A stretch of DNA of 64,000 bases from CANIGN01 sp041391385 (GTDB taxonomy: Bacteria; Bdellovibrionota; UBA2428), in the NCBI GenBank assembly GCA_041391385.1, contig JAWKOD010000007.1, positions 1-64,000 on the forward strand, in the 5' to 3' direction. The notes under the pieces were generated by a model, which saw only the letters and a program-made list of their open reading frames with translations, was not told the DNA's origin and did no database searches. Positions 45,111 to 54,115 of this stretch are shown here, piece after piece. Both the position numbers and the translations under genes were made by a program. Positions within the stretch are counted from its first letter, which is position 1. The number at the start of each line of letters is the position of its first letter.

Positions 45111-46574
45111 CTAGAATTGAGGCAAACAATCTTCGCGGTTCAAAACACAGAAAAGCCGCTCTTGCGGGATATGCTTTTTGAGCTCATCAAAGGTATTACC
45201 AAGGCCACATACATGTAGCTTTTGAACAATCGAGGGATCATGCTCCAAACAGGCCAGAAAGAGACTCCCACTTGGCCAATAGAAGATCTCATAAGGCTTT
45301 AGGGTGGGAATTACGGCCCCTTTCTTAGCAACTAGCTCATAGGTAGAAAGCAGCTCACCCACGCCCTGTGGGGCGCGGTTATGGGCTAATTTGAGCACCC
45401 TATGGGAAGGCCAAAGTTCTAAGGGAAGCTCCATAAAAGACTCACCTAAAGACTCATTGGACCCACTCACCCAGTGCCCTTTTTCACGTAGTTTCTTCCA
45501 GCTCTCCAAACCCGCAACCCAAAGGACATCTCCCGTTTTGAGCCAGTTTTCAGGCAAAGCCTCCGCCTTCGAAACAAGATAGAAGCACGGACTTTCAGCA
45601 GATGGCTTCGAAGCATTAAGGGGATTTCGCTCAAAATACTTCAACTCTGTGGCATCAAAAAATGCTTTGGGGTTCACTTTCGGTAACGGATGAAGGGGTT
45701 CCCACTGAGTAAGACTCAAAGGTGCCCCATCAGGTGTAAGCCCACGCTCAATTTTTAAAGTTCCACGCTCAGTGCTTCGTTGGTAAATCCCTAGCTTTAA
45801 ATGGCAACCACCTCCAAAATCTTTAAGACGCTCTCTCTCGGCTATAACATCCTCAAAACTCGTAACATGATTAATTTTAGAAAATAACTCTACAAGATCT
45901 TTTCGGTCTTTTTTAATCTCAATAGCCAATGCTCCTTGAGCTGGGGCAGGGGGGTTATTTATTACAGGAACAACTAAAACCTCACATATGGCCATGACCT
46001 CGGCCAAAGCCTTTCGCGATTCTTCGTTTCCATACTGCAACAAACGTTTAACCGCCGCTAAAGCTAAGACTAAAGCATCTCCATCAGACTCCATAAACTT
46101 CTTCATGCGTGTTGGAAGATTTCCACGAACTGCCAAGAAAGTTAGCTTAGATTGAGGAAAAACATAATCTTGTACAAAGCGACCTAAGTTTTCTTCGCGC
46201 CTTGGAGAAGAACTTAAGAAAGTAATTTCTTTTTTGTTCAGAGCTGTCTTTTTTACAAACACTAAATCACGAGGATCTTCTCTTAATAAAGTTGCAACAA
46301 CTGTCGTTTCGGCTGGGCCGGCAGTAGGAAGATCCTTCCACGAATGCACGACAGCATCGATGCGACCTTGAATTAAGTCTTGAGACAAGTCTTTGGTAAA
46401 AAGTCCCTTAGACTCAGCCTCAACAAGCGAAATGTTCAAATTAAGATCGACACCTACATCTTTAAAAACAAACTCAACCTCTAAATCTGGCTGAACACTC
46501 TTTAAAGTTTCGGCTACAATCCGTGACTGAATTTGTGCTAGGTCACTCTTGCGCGATCCGACTCGCATCTTCAT
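45111..46574 (-). CDS. hemC: Porphobilinogen deaminase fused to a HemD-like domain (HemCD)
   Basis: About 487 residues against about 310 for HemC. Residues 1-300 are HemC with all key residues: VGSRKSDLAQ, catalytic Asp in VVHSWKDLP (about 81), SSSPRRE, AVRGNLPTR and cofactor Cys in DFGGGCHLKLG (about 257). The last 180 residues fit a weak uroporphyrinogen-III synthase fold (GDVLWVAGLESWKKL, LHVCGLGNTFDELKKH); HemD is always divergent, so this is inferred from position and size. A fusion would build and close the tetrapyrrole in one protein. Start at ATG 46574 with AAGG 9 bases upstream; overlaps the Slt gene. Confidence 0.87.
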   Translation of the reverse strand: MKMRVGSRKSDLAQIQSRIVAETLKSVQPDLEVEFVFKDVGVDLNLNISLVEAESKGLFTKDLSQDLIQGRIDAVVHSWKDLPTAGPAETTVVATLLREDPRDLVFVKKTALNKKEITFLSSSPRREENLGRFVQDYVFPQSKLTFLAVRGNLPTRMKKFMESDGDALVLALAAVKRLLQYGNEESRKALAEVMAICEVLVVPVINNPPAPAQGALAIEIKKDRKDLVELFSKINHVTSFEDVIAERERLKDFGGGCHLKLGIYQRSTERGTLKIERGLTPDGAPLSLTQWEPLHPLPKVNPKAFFDATELKYFERNPLNASKPSAESPCFYLVSKAEALPENWLKTGDVLWVAGLESWKKLREKGHWVSGSNESLGESFMELPLELWPSHRVLKLAHNRAPQGVGELLSTYELVAKKGAVIPTLKPYEIFYWPSGSLFLACLEHDPSIVQKLHVCGLGNTFDELKKHIPQERLFCVLNREDCLPQF

Positions 46575-49128
46575 GTAAGGAAACCTTAGCACTAGCCTCT
46601 TTATTAGGCATCGTTAAAAGTACCGGGAGTGCAGGAATTTCTGTTTCATAAAGACGCCGATACATCACATAGTTTCGAAGAAGCTTTTTAACGTAATCTC
46701 GTGTTTCTTTATAGGGAATGCGCTCTACAAAAGTAAGCGGTTCCCCTGAATGATTCGAAAGCCAGTTATTAAGCGGTGGAATCCCTGCATTGTAAGCAGC
46801 AAATGCACATACAAAACTTTTATCAAAGCTACTTAAAAGCCGACTCAAGTGATGCGCACCAATCTCGATAGCCACCTCTGGCTGATAGAGATCCTCACTC
46901 ACAAAATCAGTTTTACCTAGTAACTTAGCTTCCTTTTGAGCGGTCGTTGGAAGAAGCTGCATGAGTCCAAGAGCATCCACAGGAGAACGTGCTCGTGGAT
47001 CAAATGCACTTTCTTGGCGAATAACACTACTCACTATCCACGGATCCATGGAATGCGTAGATGCTCGTTTTTTAATTTCACTCTCAAAAAGTCGTGGAAA
47101 AATAAACTCCCAATCCTCGCTCGAAAGATTATCTGCCTTTGCTGAAATAAGACCGCCCATGAGGTTCATGGCACTTCGCTTAGAACCAAGGGCAACATAA
47201 AGACGAGCTATATCACGCATTTTAGCATGTCTATCGTCGACACTTGCCAAACTACGCCAAGGTCGCGCACGCGCAGCATCTCGCAAAACAGCAAGTGCCC
47301 GGTCAAAGTCTCGTGCCTTTGCGAGCACCAGGGCACGGGAGATTAGCTGATCGCTATCATTCTTAGGGTAGCCTTCAGCATCTAAATAATTAGACTCCTT
47401 AAACTCATCTTTAGAGTCTTCAGCTCCAATCTTCCATCCATCAGGATACTTTCCACTCAAATCCTTGTAGACGAGCGCAGAAAACAATCCGTAAAAGTTG
47501 TAGGGGTCGCTTGCAAAATTTGCCGCTAAAATCTTTTGAGCTTCTTTTTCTTTTTTTGTTTTTGCAAGAGCCTGCGCTTTCCAGAAGTCTATTTTAATCG
47601 GATACTCACCCATGCGCTTAAACAATGAAGTATTGTCATTTAAAAACTTTACACTCTCAGCAACTTGCTTGGGATTACCTTCTAAGAGTCTATAAAAAGT
47701 ACGCCACCCCAACTCTAATTTTTGATCCTGCCTTAGGTTCATCTTAAAAGTCTTTTTAAGTAGATCAATATTGCTCGTTTCGTTCATCCGCGCTCTGACA
47801 TAGGCCACTTTGAGTTGCACAGAGCTCGCTTCTTTAGATTTCGAAGCTGTGATTTGATCCATTAACATAAGAGCTTGCTTGTTTTCTTCTAAGGTCCAAA
47901 ACTGCACAGCAAGCTGATACAAACGCTCGTAGTGTTTAAAAACTTCTCCACGTTCCGTAGGCGGGGTAAAAAACTTAAAGCTTTTTTCATATTTTCCAAT
48001 CAAGGGAGCAATCTTACTTCGCTCATCCAAAATTTTATAAATTCGAATATGTAACTGCAGAGCTTCCCAAACGTCGTCACGCCCAATGAGCAATTTAGAC
48101 CTTTCATCTATAAGCTTATTCATCATTCGCTCAGCACTCCGGGTACTAAGACTTCTGCTTAGCGCTTGAACCCGCCAAGAGTATTCTTTCCAGTTCAGTT
48201 CATCGAGCTTCCAACTATCGAGTTCTTTTTCTAACCCCAACTCAGTCATGAGTTTTTTTAACTCATTCGCGCGCTTCGCTTCGGGACTGACAATCCATAA
48301 CCAACGAAGGGTGGGGAGTATTTTTACAATTTGCTCAGGGCCTATGGGACGCTCAACCAAACGGATACTTTCAATTTGATAATTCCAATTTGTGTCACTT
48401 AAAGAGCCGCCAATGGGAGAAAGTTTTGCCTCCAAGCGTTTCGAATACCAAGCGCGCACAGGAAGGGCCCCAAATTGTTTAATCCACTGAGAAAGCTGAG
48501 TTAAATAAAGCTGCTCGAAATCCCGATGCTTCAAAAGCTCTTTAGACTCCGTCTCAAGTAATTCCGCAAGAGCATCGAAACGTAATCCAAGACCTAAGGT
48601 CCAAAACATTAAATGACTGAGTTCTGGCTTAAGAAAAGCCTTATCCCCCTTTGATCCATCTTTTAATGGCTCTAACCAAAATGTAATCTCATCCACTAAA
48701 CTTTTACTCGCGCTTACAAAACTTGCTTCTTTCGAAGGTGCTGTAACTGGGACAGAATAGTTTTCGGTTTCAGGAAAAAAATACTGCAAGTAATTACTAC
48801 GAGAACGGGGAAGGTTGGGAAAAAGCTCAACCGTCTCTTTATGGGTAATTTTTTTCTTAAATAACTCTGTTTGGTGTTTGGTATACAAGGCTTTTACTAA
48901 AAGCCTAGCTACCAAATATCGTTTTGCTGGCTCCTGATAATTAGCAGCGCGAACTTTTGAAACAAAGTTATCAAGAGGACAAGCGATTTCTAGGTCATCT
49001 AAACTCTTTTTTACAACTTTCACGCAAGAGCCTAGCTCTTTTAAATCTGTATATTCGAAAATTGCGGCTTGTGCGTGCAGGCTCCCCAAGAAAAGCCCCA
49101 GCTCAAGCACCCTCCGTGCAACACCCAT
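46543..49128 (-). CDS. Soluble lytic murein transglycosylase (Slt70-like)
   Basis: 861 residues. Signal peptide (LELGLFLGSLHAQA), a very long helical superhelix domain, and a C-terminal lysozyme-like SLT domain with catalytic Glu in SVIRQESAFDP, then ALGLMQLLPTTA, AAYNAG and VERIPYKETRDYV. It cleaves glycan strands, making 1,6-anhydromuramic ends, in the periplasm. The helical part is longer than in E. coli Slt70 (645 residues in total). Its stop overlaps the hemCD start. Confidence 0.9.
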   Translation of the reverse strand: MGVARRVLELGLFLGSLHAQAAIFEYTDLKELGSCVKVVKKSLDDLEIACPLDNFVSKVRAANYQEPAKRYLVARLLVKALYTKHQTELFKKKITHKETVELFPNLPRSRSNYLQYFFPETENYSVPVTAPSKEASFVSASKSLVDEITFWLEPLKDGSKGDKAFLKPELSHLMFWTLGLGLRFDALAELLETESKELLKHRDFEQLYLTQLSQWIKQFGALPVRAWYSKRLEAKLSPIGGSLSDTNWNYQIESIRLVERPIGPEQIVKILPTLRWLWIVSPEAKRANELKKLMTELGLEKELDSWKLDELNWKEYSWRVQALSRSLSTRSAERMMNKLIDERSKLLIGRDDVWEALQLHIRIYKILDERSKIAPLIGKYEKSFKFFTPPTERGEVFKHYERLYQLAVQFWTLEENKQALMLMDQITASKSKEASSVQLKVAYVRARMNETSNIDLLKKTFKMNLRQDQKLELGWRTFYRLLEGNPKQVAESVKFLNDNTSLFKRMGEYPIKIDFWKAQALAKTKKEKEAQKILAANFASDPYNFYGLFSALVYKDLSGKYPDGWKIGAEDSKDEFKESNYLDAEGYPKNDSDQLISRALVLAKARDFDRALAVLRDAARARPWRSLASVDDRHAKMRDIARLYVALGSKRSAMNLMGGLISAKADNLSSEDWEFIFPRLFESEIKKRASTHSMDPWIVSSVIRQESAFDPRARSPVDALGLMQLLPTTAQKEAKLLGKTDFVSEDLYQPEVAIEIGAHHLSRLLSSFDKSFVCAFAAYNAGIPPLNNWLSNHSGEPLTFVERIPYKETRDYVKKLLRNYVMYRRLYETEIPALPVLLTMPNKEASAKVSLHEDASRIAQE

Positions 49129-49242
49129 TGTAAATTAGATTAACAGATGTCTAGAGATTAGCAGGTAAAAAGCCCTGAAATCCCCGTCAAATTCCCTCAA
49201 CCCCATAGTGCGAAATGATACTCTGTGTAAGGGAGACTAAAA

Positions 49243-50016
49243 ATGAGGGAATATTTTTATAAAGTCATAAAGTCACGCGCTTTTTTAAGCCTAACGTTTA
49301 CAATTACCAGTTTTGCGCTCACCAATCAGCTCAACGCGTACACTCGCTTTCAGTATCAATTAGATGGCAAGGTTAAGAATTACCGAGTTCACTGGGTTTT
49401 TCTTGACCTTTTTGACAACTCATCTTCAACGATCAAAGCCTTTAGAAAACAAGGAAAGAAAGTTATTTGCTACTTCAGCGCTGGAACTTATGAAAATTGG
49501 CGCTCCGATAAGGGTCGCTTTCCATCGAGTATTCGTGGCAAATCCGTTGACGGATGGGCAGGGGAGCAGTGGCTAGACACCTCATCAAGCACCACGCTCA
49601 GTATTATGAAATCACGACTCGACTTAGCACGCAGTAAAGGCTGCACAGGAGTGGATCCAGACAACGTGGACGGATTCGACAACAACACAGGCTTTAACTT
49701 GAGCAAAAGCACTTCAATTAACTATCTCAAAAGGCTTGCAAGCGAAGCCCACTCAAGAGGCCTTTGGATTGGTCTCAAAAACAGCGCAGAAATTGCATCA
49801 TCTCTATCAAGCACCATGAACTTCGCAGTCGTCGAAGAGTGTTTTAAATACAACGAATGCGGAAGCTATTCGAGTTTTGTGAGTAAAAGAAAACCCGTAT
49901 TTCTTATAGAGTATTCTTCAGGCTCAAGGTCTATGTGCAACCAAGCAGACAGCAGGCGTATGAATCTGGCTTTCTTTAATCTAGACCTCAACGGCAAGTT
50001 TAAAGTCTGCCACTAA
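49243..50016 (+). CDS. Exported GH114-type glycosidase (endo-alpha-1,4-polygalactosaminidase family)
   Basis: 257 residues. Signal peptide, then a TIM-barrel typical of GH114: KVICYFSAGTYENWR, W.GEQWLDTSS, KGCTGVDPDNVDGF (acidic catalytic pair candidates), GLWIGLKNSAEI and VVEECFKYNEC. Members cut galactosaminogalactan; several are secreted and may act on prey or biofilm polysaccharide. Stands alone on plus, converging with umuC. Confidence 0.8.
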   Translation: MREYFYKVIKSRAFLSLTFTITSFALTNQLNAYTRFQYQLDGKVKNYRVHWVFLDLFDNSSSTIKAFRKQGKKVICYFSAGTYENWRSDKGRFPSSIRGKSVDGWAGEQWLDTSSSTTLSIMKSRLDLARSKGCTGVDPDNVDGFDNNTGFNLSKSTSINYLKRLASEAHSRGLWIGLKNSAEIASSLSSTMNFAVVEECFKYNECGSYSSFVSKRKPVFLIEYSSGSRSMCNQADSRRMNLAFFNLDLNGKFKVCH

Positions 50017-50068
50017 GAGCTCTTAACACGTAAAAACAAGAAAAGTTATGTAAACTCAAGAGCTGTAA

Positions 50069-51349
50069 CTAAACAACTTTAAGAATCTCACTCCATCTTG
50101 TTGTATAGGCAGCTGACTTCATCTTGCTGAGCATTTTCCAGAACTGCTCTATTCCACATGCTGCAAACTTTAGCGTGTTGCGCCCTTCTCGTTGATTCAC
50201 ACCATCGAGCAATTGCATGAGCCGAAGCTCTTCGGGAGTATCAAAAGCCCCAAAAAAATCCATTTGTGAGGCTGCACGCGGACGTAGGTCATTAAAAATG
50301 ACTCCAACTTTTTTATACTGATAATTGGGCAAATAAATCTGGTCTAAAAGCTCAAAAGCTTTCTTAATGAGCTTATTAGTTACGCAGCTCCCAGATAACA
50401 ACGTGTAACTTGCGGAATTGTAATACTGAGGGGTGTTGTTAAAGGGATTGGTTTGCACAAAGACATTTATGTTTTGTGCAATTAAATTTTGACTTCGAAG
50501 TTTTTCACATGCATTTGTGATGTGATTTGCAATTGACTCTCTTAGTTCATTTAAGTGCACAACAGGACGCCCAAAAGAACGAGAAGATATGATTTGCTTA
50601 CGATCCTTGGCTTCTTCCAAGTCTAAGCACGAAATACCATTGAGCTCTTCAACGATACGGCGACCAACAATAGTGAGTAATTTTTGCATCAGCTTTTCAT
50701 TTGCCAACTTTAAATCATGCGCCGTATGAATATTATAAGCTGCAAGTTTTAAGTGTGATTTGCGGCCAATACCCCATAAATCTTCTACGGGAAACTTTTT
50801 TAAAGCTTGGTCTCTAAGTGTGGGATCACGCAAATCAAAGACTCCCCCACTCTGTTCTTTATTTTTTTTCGCCATTCTATTGGCCGCTTTAGCCAAAACC
50901 TTTGTAGGCGCAATACCAATAGAAACAGGAATGCCCGTGCGCTGATAAACGCTTTCTTTAATTTCTCGTGCGTATTTGTGCAAATCCCACGACTCGAAAC
51001 CCTTCAGCGACAAAAACGCTTCATCAATAGAATAAACTTCGAGTTCAGGGGTGTATTCGCTCAAGATCTGCATCACTCTGCGACTCATGTCTCCGTAAAG
51101 CGCGTAATTTGAAGAATACACAGCAACGTTATGCTTTTTTACAATATCTTTGATTTTAAAATAAGGCGCACCCATGGGAATGCCCAATGCCTTGGCCTCG
51201 TCAGTTCGCGCCACTGCACACCCATCATTATTCGAAAGCACAATAACTGGGCGATCCCGTAACTTGGGATTAAAAACACGCTCGCATGAACAATAAAAAG
51301 AATTGCAATCAACCAAAGCAAAAAGTCTATCGGAAGGATCGGATGGCAT
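50069..51349 (-). CDS. umuC: Error-prone DNA polymerase V catalytic subunit
   Basis: About 426 residues. Y-family polymerase: FALVDCNSFYCSCERVF with the first metal Asp, IVLSNNDGCAVARTDEAK, YSIDEAFLSL with the catalytic Asp-Glu, and GIPVSIGIAPTKVLAK. The C-terminal UmuC domain (LRPRAASQMDFFG) is present. ATG 51349 is preferred to the ATG at 51373, as GGGGAG lies 9 bases before it; the gene overlaps umuD by 23 bases. Translesion synthesis after DNA damage. Confidence 0.92.
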   Translation of the reverse strand: MPSDPSDRLFALVDCNSFYCSCERVFNPKLRDRPVIVLSNNDGCAVARTDEAKALGIPMGAPYFKIKDIVKKHNVAVYSSNYALYGDMSRRVMQILSEYTPELEVYSIDEAFLSLKGFESWDLHKYAREIKESVYQRTGIPVSIGIAPTKVLAKAANRMAKKNKEQSGGVFDLRDPTLRDQALKKFPVEDLWGIGRKSHLKLAAYNIHTAHDLKLANEKLMQKLLTIVGRRIVEELNGISCLDLEEAKDRKQIISSRSFGRPVVHLNELRESIANHITNACEKLRSQNLIAQNINVFVQTNPFNNTPQYYNSASYTLLSGSCVTNKLIKKAFELLDQIYLPNYQYKKVGVIFNDLRPRAASQMDFFGAFDTPEELRLMQLLDGVNQREGRNTLKFAACGIEQFWKMLSKMKSAAYTTRWSEILKVV

Positions 51350-51767
51350 GGGCCACAACTCCCCAAACCTCAAACGTCATGGAGTCTAAAATCTCAATCG
51401 CTTTAAACTCGTCGTTCTCGGGCAAAAGAAAAACTTTTTCCGCCGAATACTGCAATCTCTTTATTGTAAATTCGCCATCAACTATAGCGAGAACAATAGA
51501 ACCCTGCTGAGCCTTAAGTGATCGATCAATCACAAGCAGGTCACCGGGAAATATCCCCGCGTTTTTCATGCTCTCTCCGCTAACCCTTACAAAAAAAGTA
51601 GAACTTTTGTTTTTAATTAGAAGCTCATCAAGACTTAAGTGCCGATCCAGATATTCATCCGCCGGACTGGGAAAACCCGCCGCTACAAGGCTATGAAAAA
51701 GAGGAAGACGCAAAGCCTGGGTCTCATCTCGGACTTGAAATGGAACTAAACTCCGGGCACTGAACAT
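51327..51767 (-). CDS. umuD: UmuD-type autoprotease, polymerase V accessory subunit
   Basis: About 146 residues. S24/LexA-like serine protease: cleavage site Ala-Gly in LVAAGFPSP, nucleophile Ser in RVSGESMKNAG, Lys in DGEFTIKRL. RecA-stimulated self-cleavage would give UmuD', which joins UmuC. The ATG at 51767 is chosen over that at 51791 because the earlier one lies inside the likely promoter/operator; the resulting protein is close to E. coli UmuD (139 residues). No Shine-Dalgarno precedes either, so a near-leaderless message is possible. Confidence 0.9.
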   Translation of the reverse strand: MFSARSLVPFQVRDETQALRLPLFHSLVAAGFPSPADEYLDRHLSLDELLIKNKSSTFFVRVSGESMKNAGIFPGDLLVIDRSLKAQQGSIVLAIVDGEFTIKRLQYSAEKVFLLPENDEFKAIEILDSMTFEVWGVVAHAIRSFR

Positions 51768-51776
51768 GGGGACTAG

Positions 51777-51805
51777 GATATAGGAACCCATACAATTGTA
51801 TGCAA
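51777..51805 (-). promoter_or_regulatory. umuD promoter with 14-bp palindromic operator
   Basis: On the minus strand, TTGCAT (51805-51800), a 17-bp spacer and TATATC (51782-51777) form a sigma-70-type promoter. CATACAATTGTATG (51789-51802) is a perfect palindrome covering the spacer, positioned to block RNA polymerase. A LexA-type repressor is the natural candidate, but the site is neither the E. coli CTGT-N8-ACAG box nor the TTAC-N3-GTAA box reported for Bdellovibrio LexA. Confidence 0.55.
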
Positions 51806-51815
51806 GCGTTAAGCT

Positions 51816-52505
51816 CTAAGACAGTCTTTTTTGCCATCCAGCCTTAAGAGGACGCACTATAGCCACATCAAAACAGGGCTCCGATCTGCTGCTCCGCAGA
51901 AAATCCAGCATTTCAACCGGGCTCTTGGAGTCGACCTCCAGCCATCCCCTATACTTGGATTCATCTAAAAAGACAGGACTGCGATCGTGGCCCATTTTAT
52001 CAACAAACGCATAAGGTTCGTGAGTGAGTATTGAAAAAGACTCCAATACTTCGCCTGTTTTCTTGTTCAACCATTCTTCCCAAATTCCCGCAGCAACAAG
52101 AAGATTTTCTTCTTTTGAAAAAAACTCCACCATATTACCCGCTAGAGATTGGGTATAAATAGCTTCAATAAAACCCGTCATGGGCACTAAGCAATGTTTT
52201 TTCTTAAAGGGATCTCGCCATGTGGGTTTTTCATAAATTGCGACTTCTTTGTTTGTTTTTTCATCAAAAGAATAAAGTCTTGCGTTGTGTGTGGCAAAAC
52301 GTACCTTGGGCTCTTTGCTCCACGCAGGCACAAGTGAAAAGTTCATAGCTTTAAGATTTAAACTTTTATCATCTAGAACAACAACAGGAGCTTGCCTATA
52401 AGGTAGAAAAATTTCGTCAAAATCCCCAACTTTTTCGGGCAAACGAATTCCAAATTTTTTTGCTAGCTGATTTGCAGTAATTTTTAACTGAAATTGAGCA
52501 CACAT
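51816..52505 (-). CDS. SRAP-domain protein (HMCES/YedK family)
   Basis: 229 residues from ATG 52505, which places the catalytic Cys at position 2 (MCAQFQL), as required for crosslinking to abasic sites in single-stranded DNA. The other conserved residues are there: THNARLYSFDE, HCLVPMTGFIEA (Glu) and ILTHEPYAFVDKMGHDRSPV (His). An upstream in-frame ATG at 52550 would hide the Cys and is rejected; AAGGA lies 8 bases before 52505. Lies just upstream of umuD, forming a DNA-damage tolerance group. Confidence 0.9.
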   Translation of the reverse strand: MCAQFQLKITANQLAKKFGIRLPEKVGDFDEIFLPYRQAPVVVLDDKSLNLKAMNFSLVPAWSKEPKVRFATHNARLYSFDEKTNKEVAIYEKPTWRDPFKKKHCLVPMTGFIEAIYTQSLAGNMVEFFSKEENLLVAAGIWEEWLNKKTGEVLESFSILTHEPYAFVDKMGHDRSPVFLDESKYRGWLEVDSKSPVEMLDFLRSSRSEPCFDVAIVRPLKAGWQKRLS

Positions 52506-52564
52506 AAAGTATTTCCTTAAAAGAATACTCAATAAATCATGAAACGTCATTTATACTCATATTC

Positions 52565-53398
52565 ATGAAGTTTATAAGTGCATTTTTCCTAATTCTTTTC
52601 GCAATAAGCGCATGTGCCTTTAAGCTTCCGAATGCCTCATTGGGCCTTTCTGCTAAAGACGGAATGCACTCCTTTATTCACTACGAATCGCTCCCTCAGG
52701 TTCCAGTTTTCGATGGCGACCTCTTTATGATTTTTGCACACGCAGACGACGAACTCCTTACCCTTTCCTATGTAGCGCGCATGCGCAAGCTCTACCCCGA
52801 AAAAGCTATTCACTGGATACTTGTTTCTAATTCAGGAAAGGGTCTTATTATTCCTACCGCTTGCGGTCTTAAGAATGCAGTGGACTGCAGGCGTTTAGAA
52901 GCGCAAAAAGCTGCCGACTGTATTGGCATAAAACATCCTTACGAAATGAAACTACCCGATGGTGGAATTAACAAAGTAAAAAACCTCGATAAACTCTTAG
53001 CAAAAACAATTAAAAAGCTTACAAAAGAAAAAGTGGGCCTTATTCTTACACACGATGTAACTGGGGTGTATGGCCACGCTGATCACATTACAATTCACGA
53101 CACGCTCAAAAAAATGAGCCAAACAAACAACTGGCCTATGCTCACTGCAGGAATACCTCCTGAATTCAGAGAAAACATTAAAATGCGAGGCAAAGCCGGC
53201 AAGGGCAGAGTTGACGTGCCAGTAACCCATATCTTCACTCTAGATGAGGAACTTAAAAAACAAATGGTCTGCGCAATTGAAGCACATGACTCGCAAAAGT
53301 TTTTACTTTGGCTGATGAGAAGGTTTATGACTACTGAGGGATACCTCGATAGAATCCCTTTACAGTTTTACAATTTAGAAATGAATCAGAAAGAATAA
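52565..53398 (+). CDS. PIG-L/LmbE-type deacetylase, lipoprotein
   Basis: 277 residues. Signal peptide with a lipobox (LILFAISAC), then the N-acetylglucosaminyl deacetylase fold with the metal motif FAHADDELLT (AHxDDE), NSGKGLIIP and GVYGHADHI. The family removes acetyl groups from GlcNAc-containing lipids or small thiols with Zn2+. Envelope anchoring suggests an extracytoplasmic substrate. Diverges from the SRAP gene by 60 bp. Confidence 0.8.
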   Translation: MKFISAFFLILFAISACAFKLPNASLGLSAKDGMHSFIHYESLPQVPVFDGDLFMIFAHADDELLTLSYVARMRKLYPEKAIHWILVSNSGKGLIIPTACGLKNAVDCRRLEAQKAADCIGIKHPYEMKLPDGGINKVKNLDKLLAKTIKKLTKEKVGLILTHDVTGVYGHADHITIHDTLKKMSQTNNWPMLTAGIPPEFRENIKMRGKAGKGRVDVPVTHIFTLDEELKKQMVCAIEAHDSQKFLLWLMRRFMTTEGYLDRIPLQFYNLEMNQKE

Positions 53399-53634
53399 AC
53401 AAGTTCTTCTTTTTCCTTACGACTTAACGACTTAATGCGGGACTCAAGCTTTTGTGCCTCACTGCGGTTTTTACATTTTTTTACATAAAGAAGGAGCGAA
53501 GCTTTATCGGACCTAAAGAACTTCGCCCCACCCTTAATTTCCCCAGAATGTTGCCTAAAACGCTGATTAACGTCTTTGGCAACACCTGTATAAAAACGAC
53601 CCAGCTCGGTCTCGACGATATATAAAAACCACAT
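53386..53634 (-). CDS. GIY-YIG nuclease-domain protein (UPF0213 type)
   Basis: 82 residues, a lone GIY-YIG domain: MWFLYIVETELGRFYTGVAKD with the two conserved Tyr-containing strands, QRFRQH and a C-terminal EAQKLESRIK. Small stand-alone members are related to SLX1 nucleases, and their role is unknown. The stop overlaps the converging deacetylase by 13 bases. Confidence 0.8.
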   Translation of the reverse strand: MWFLYIVETELGRFYTGVAKDVNQRFRQHSGEIKGGAKFFRSDKASLLLYVKKCKNRSEAQKLESRIKSLSRKEKEELVYSF

Positions 53635-53651
53635 AAGATTATTATGCCCTA

Positions 53652-53909
53652 TTAGTTTATAAATCGAGGCCCGGGGTACTGATGTTTTTGGTACTCTTCT
53701 TTTAAATTCACTTCTCTGGGTAAACTCTCAGTACCTTCTAATTTGTAAACTTTTACGGGTACAAAAAGTACATACAAAACTAGATGCACAAGATTCTTGA
53801 ATACTTTTAGAAGCAAGAAAATGTTTCGCCAAAGGTTTTTTAATAAATACAGCCCGTTCTCTACGAGAACGCGACGGTAGTTTTTTGGATATAAGACAAG
53901 CGGTCTCAT
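53652..53909 (-). CDS. Small membrane-associated protein, unknown
   Basis: 85 residues. A central hydrophobic segment (LLKVFKNLVHLVLYVLFVPVKV) flanked by basic residues suggests one membrane helix or an amphipathic helix. GGAG stands 7 bases before the ATG. A second frame of 64 codons starting at 53922 overlaps; the 53909 frame is favoured by its ribosome binding site. No family recognised. Confidence 0.45.
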   Translation of the reverse strand: MRPLVLYPKNYRRVLVENGLYLLKNLWRNIFLLLKVFKNLVHLVLYVLFVPVKVYKLEGTESLPREVNLKEEYQKHQYPGPRFIN

Positions 53910-54005
53910 GATAAAACTCCATTAGCCTTAGCTAAAAAAGCCAAGACGGATTGCTAAAGGTTATCTGTTAGTTGACTAGATCTGAGTTGATTTGTGGTTA
54001 TCGAT

Positions 54006-54058
54006 AGCGTCTGTCGCTATGAAAAAATTCCGGTAAAGGAAGTTATAACGACAGACGC
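54006..54058. repeat. Inverted repeat overlapping a small ORF
   Basis: GCGTCTGTCG (54007-54016) and CGACAGACGC (54049-54058) are perfect 10-bp inverted copies around a 32-base loop; the outer bases GATA/TATC extend the stem past a 2-base bulge. It covers the stop codon of the 32-codon ORF on the minus strand. It could be a terminator without a T tract, or an RNA structure controlling that gene. Confidence 0.6.
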
Positions 54059-54115
54059 AATATCGCTTTGTTGAGCATCCACTGAGCCAATTTGATTAAT
54101 TTTCATTGTTACCAT
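54017..54115 (-). CDS. 32-residue small ORF with strong ribosome binding site
   Basis: ATG at 54115, TAG at 54017. AGGGAGGT (54129-54122) with GGAGG 8 bases from the ATG is the strongest Shine-Dalgarno seen nearby. The peptide begins MVTMKINQIGSVDAQQSDIA and ends in a hydrophobic Val/Ile/Phe-rich half (SVVITSFTGIFS), with no Cys. It could be a small membrane peptide, a signal or precursor peptide, or a leader. It sits 71 bp after the hydrolase gene. No homologue recognised. Confidence 0.45.
   Translation of the reverse strand: MVTMKINQIGSVDAQQSDIASVVITSFTGIFS

Noticed and set aside
50017..50068. AGCTCTT/AAGAGCT pair between the GH114 gene and umuC as terminator
   Set aside because: The loop is about 30 bases and no T tract follows.
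52506..52550. Longer N-terminus for the SRAP protein
   Set aside because: It would bury the catalytic Cys, which must be residue 2.
53728..53922. 64-codon frame overlapping the 85-residue small protein
   Set aside because: It has no good ribosome binding site and no recognisable domain; the other frame has GGAG 7 bases before its ATG.
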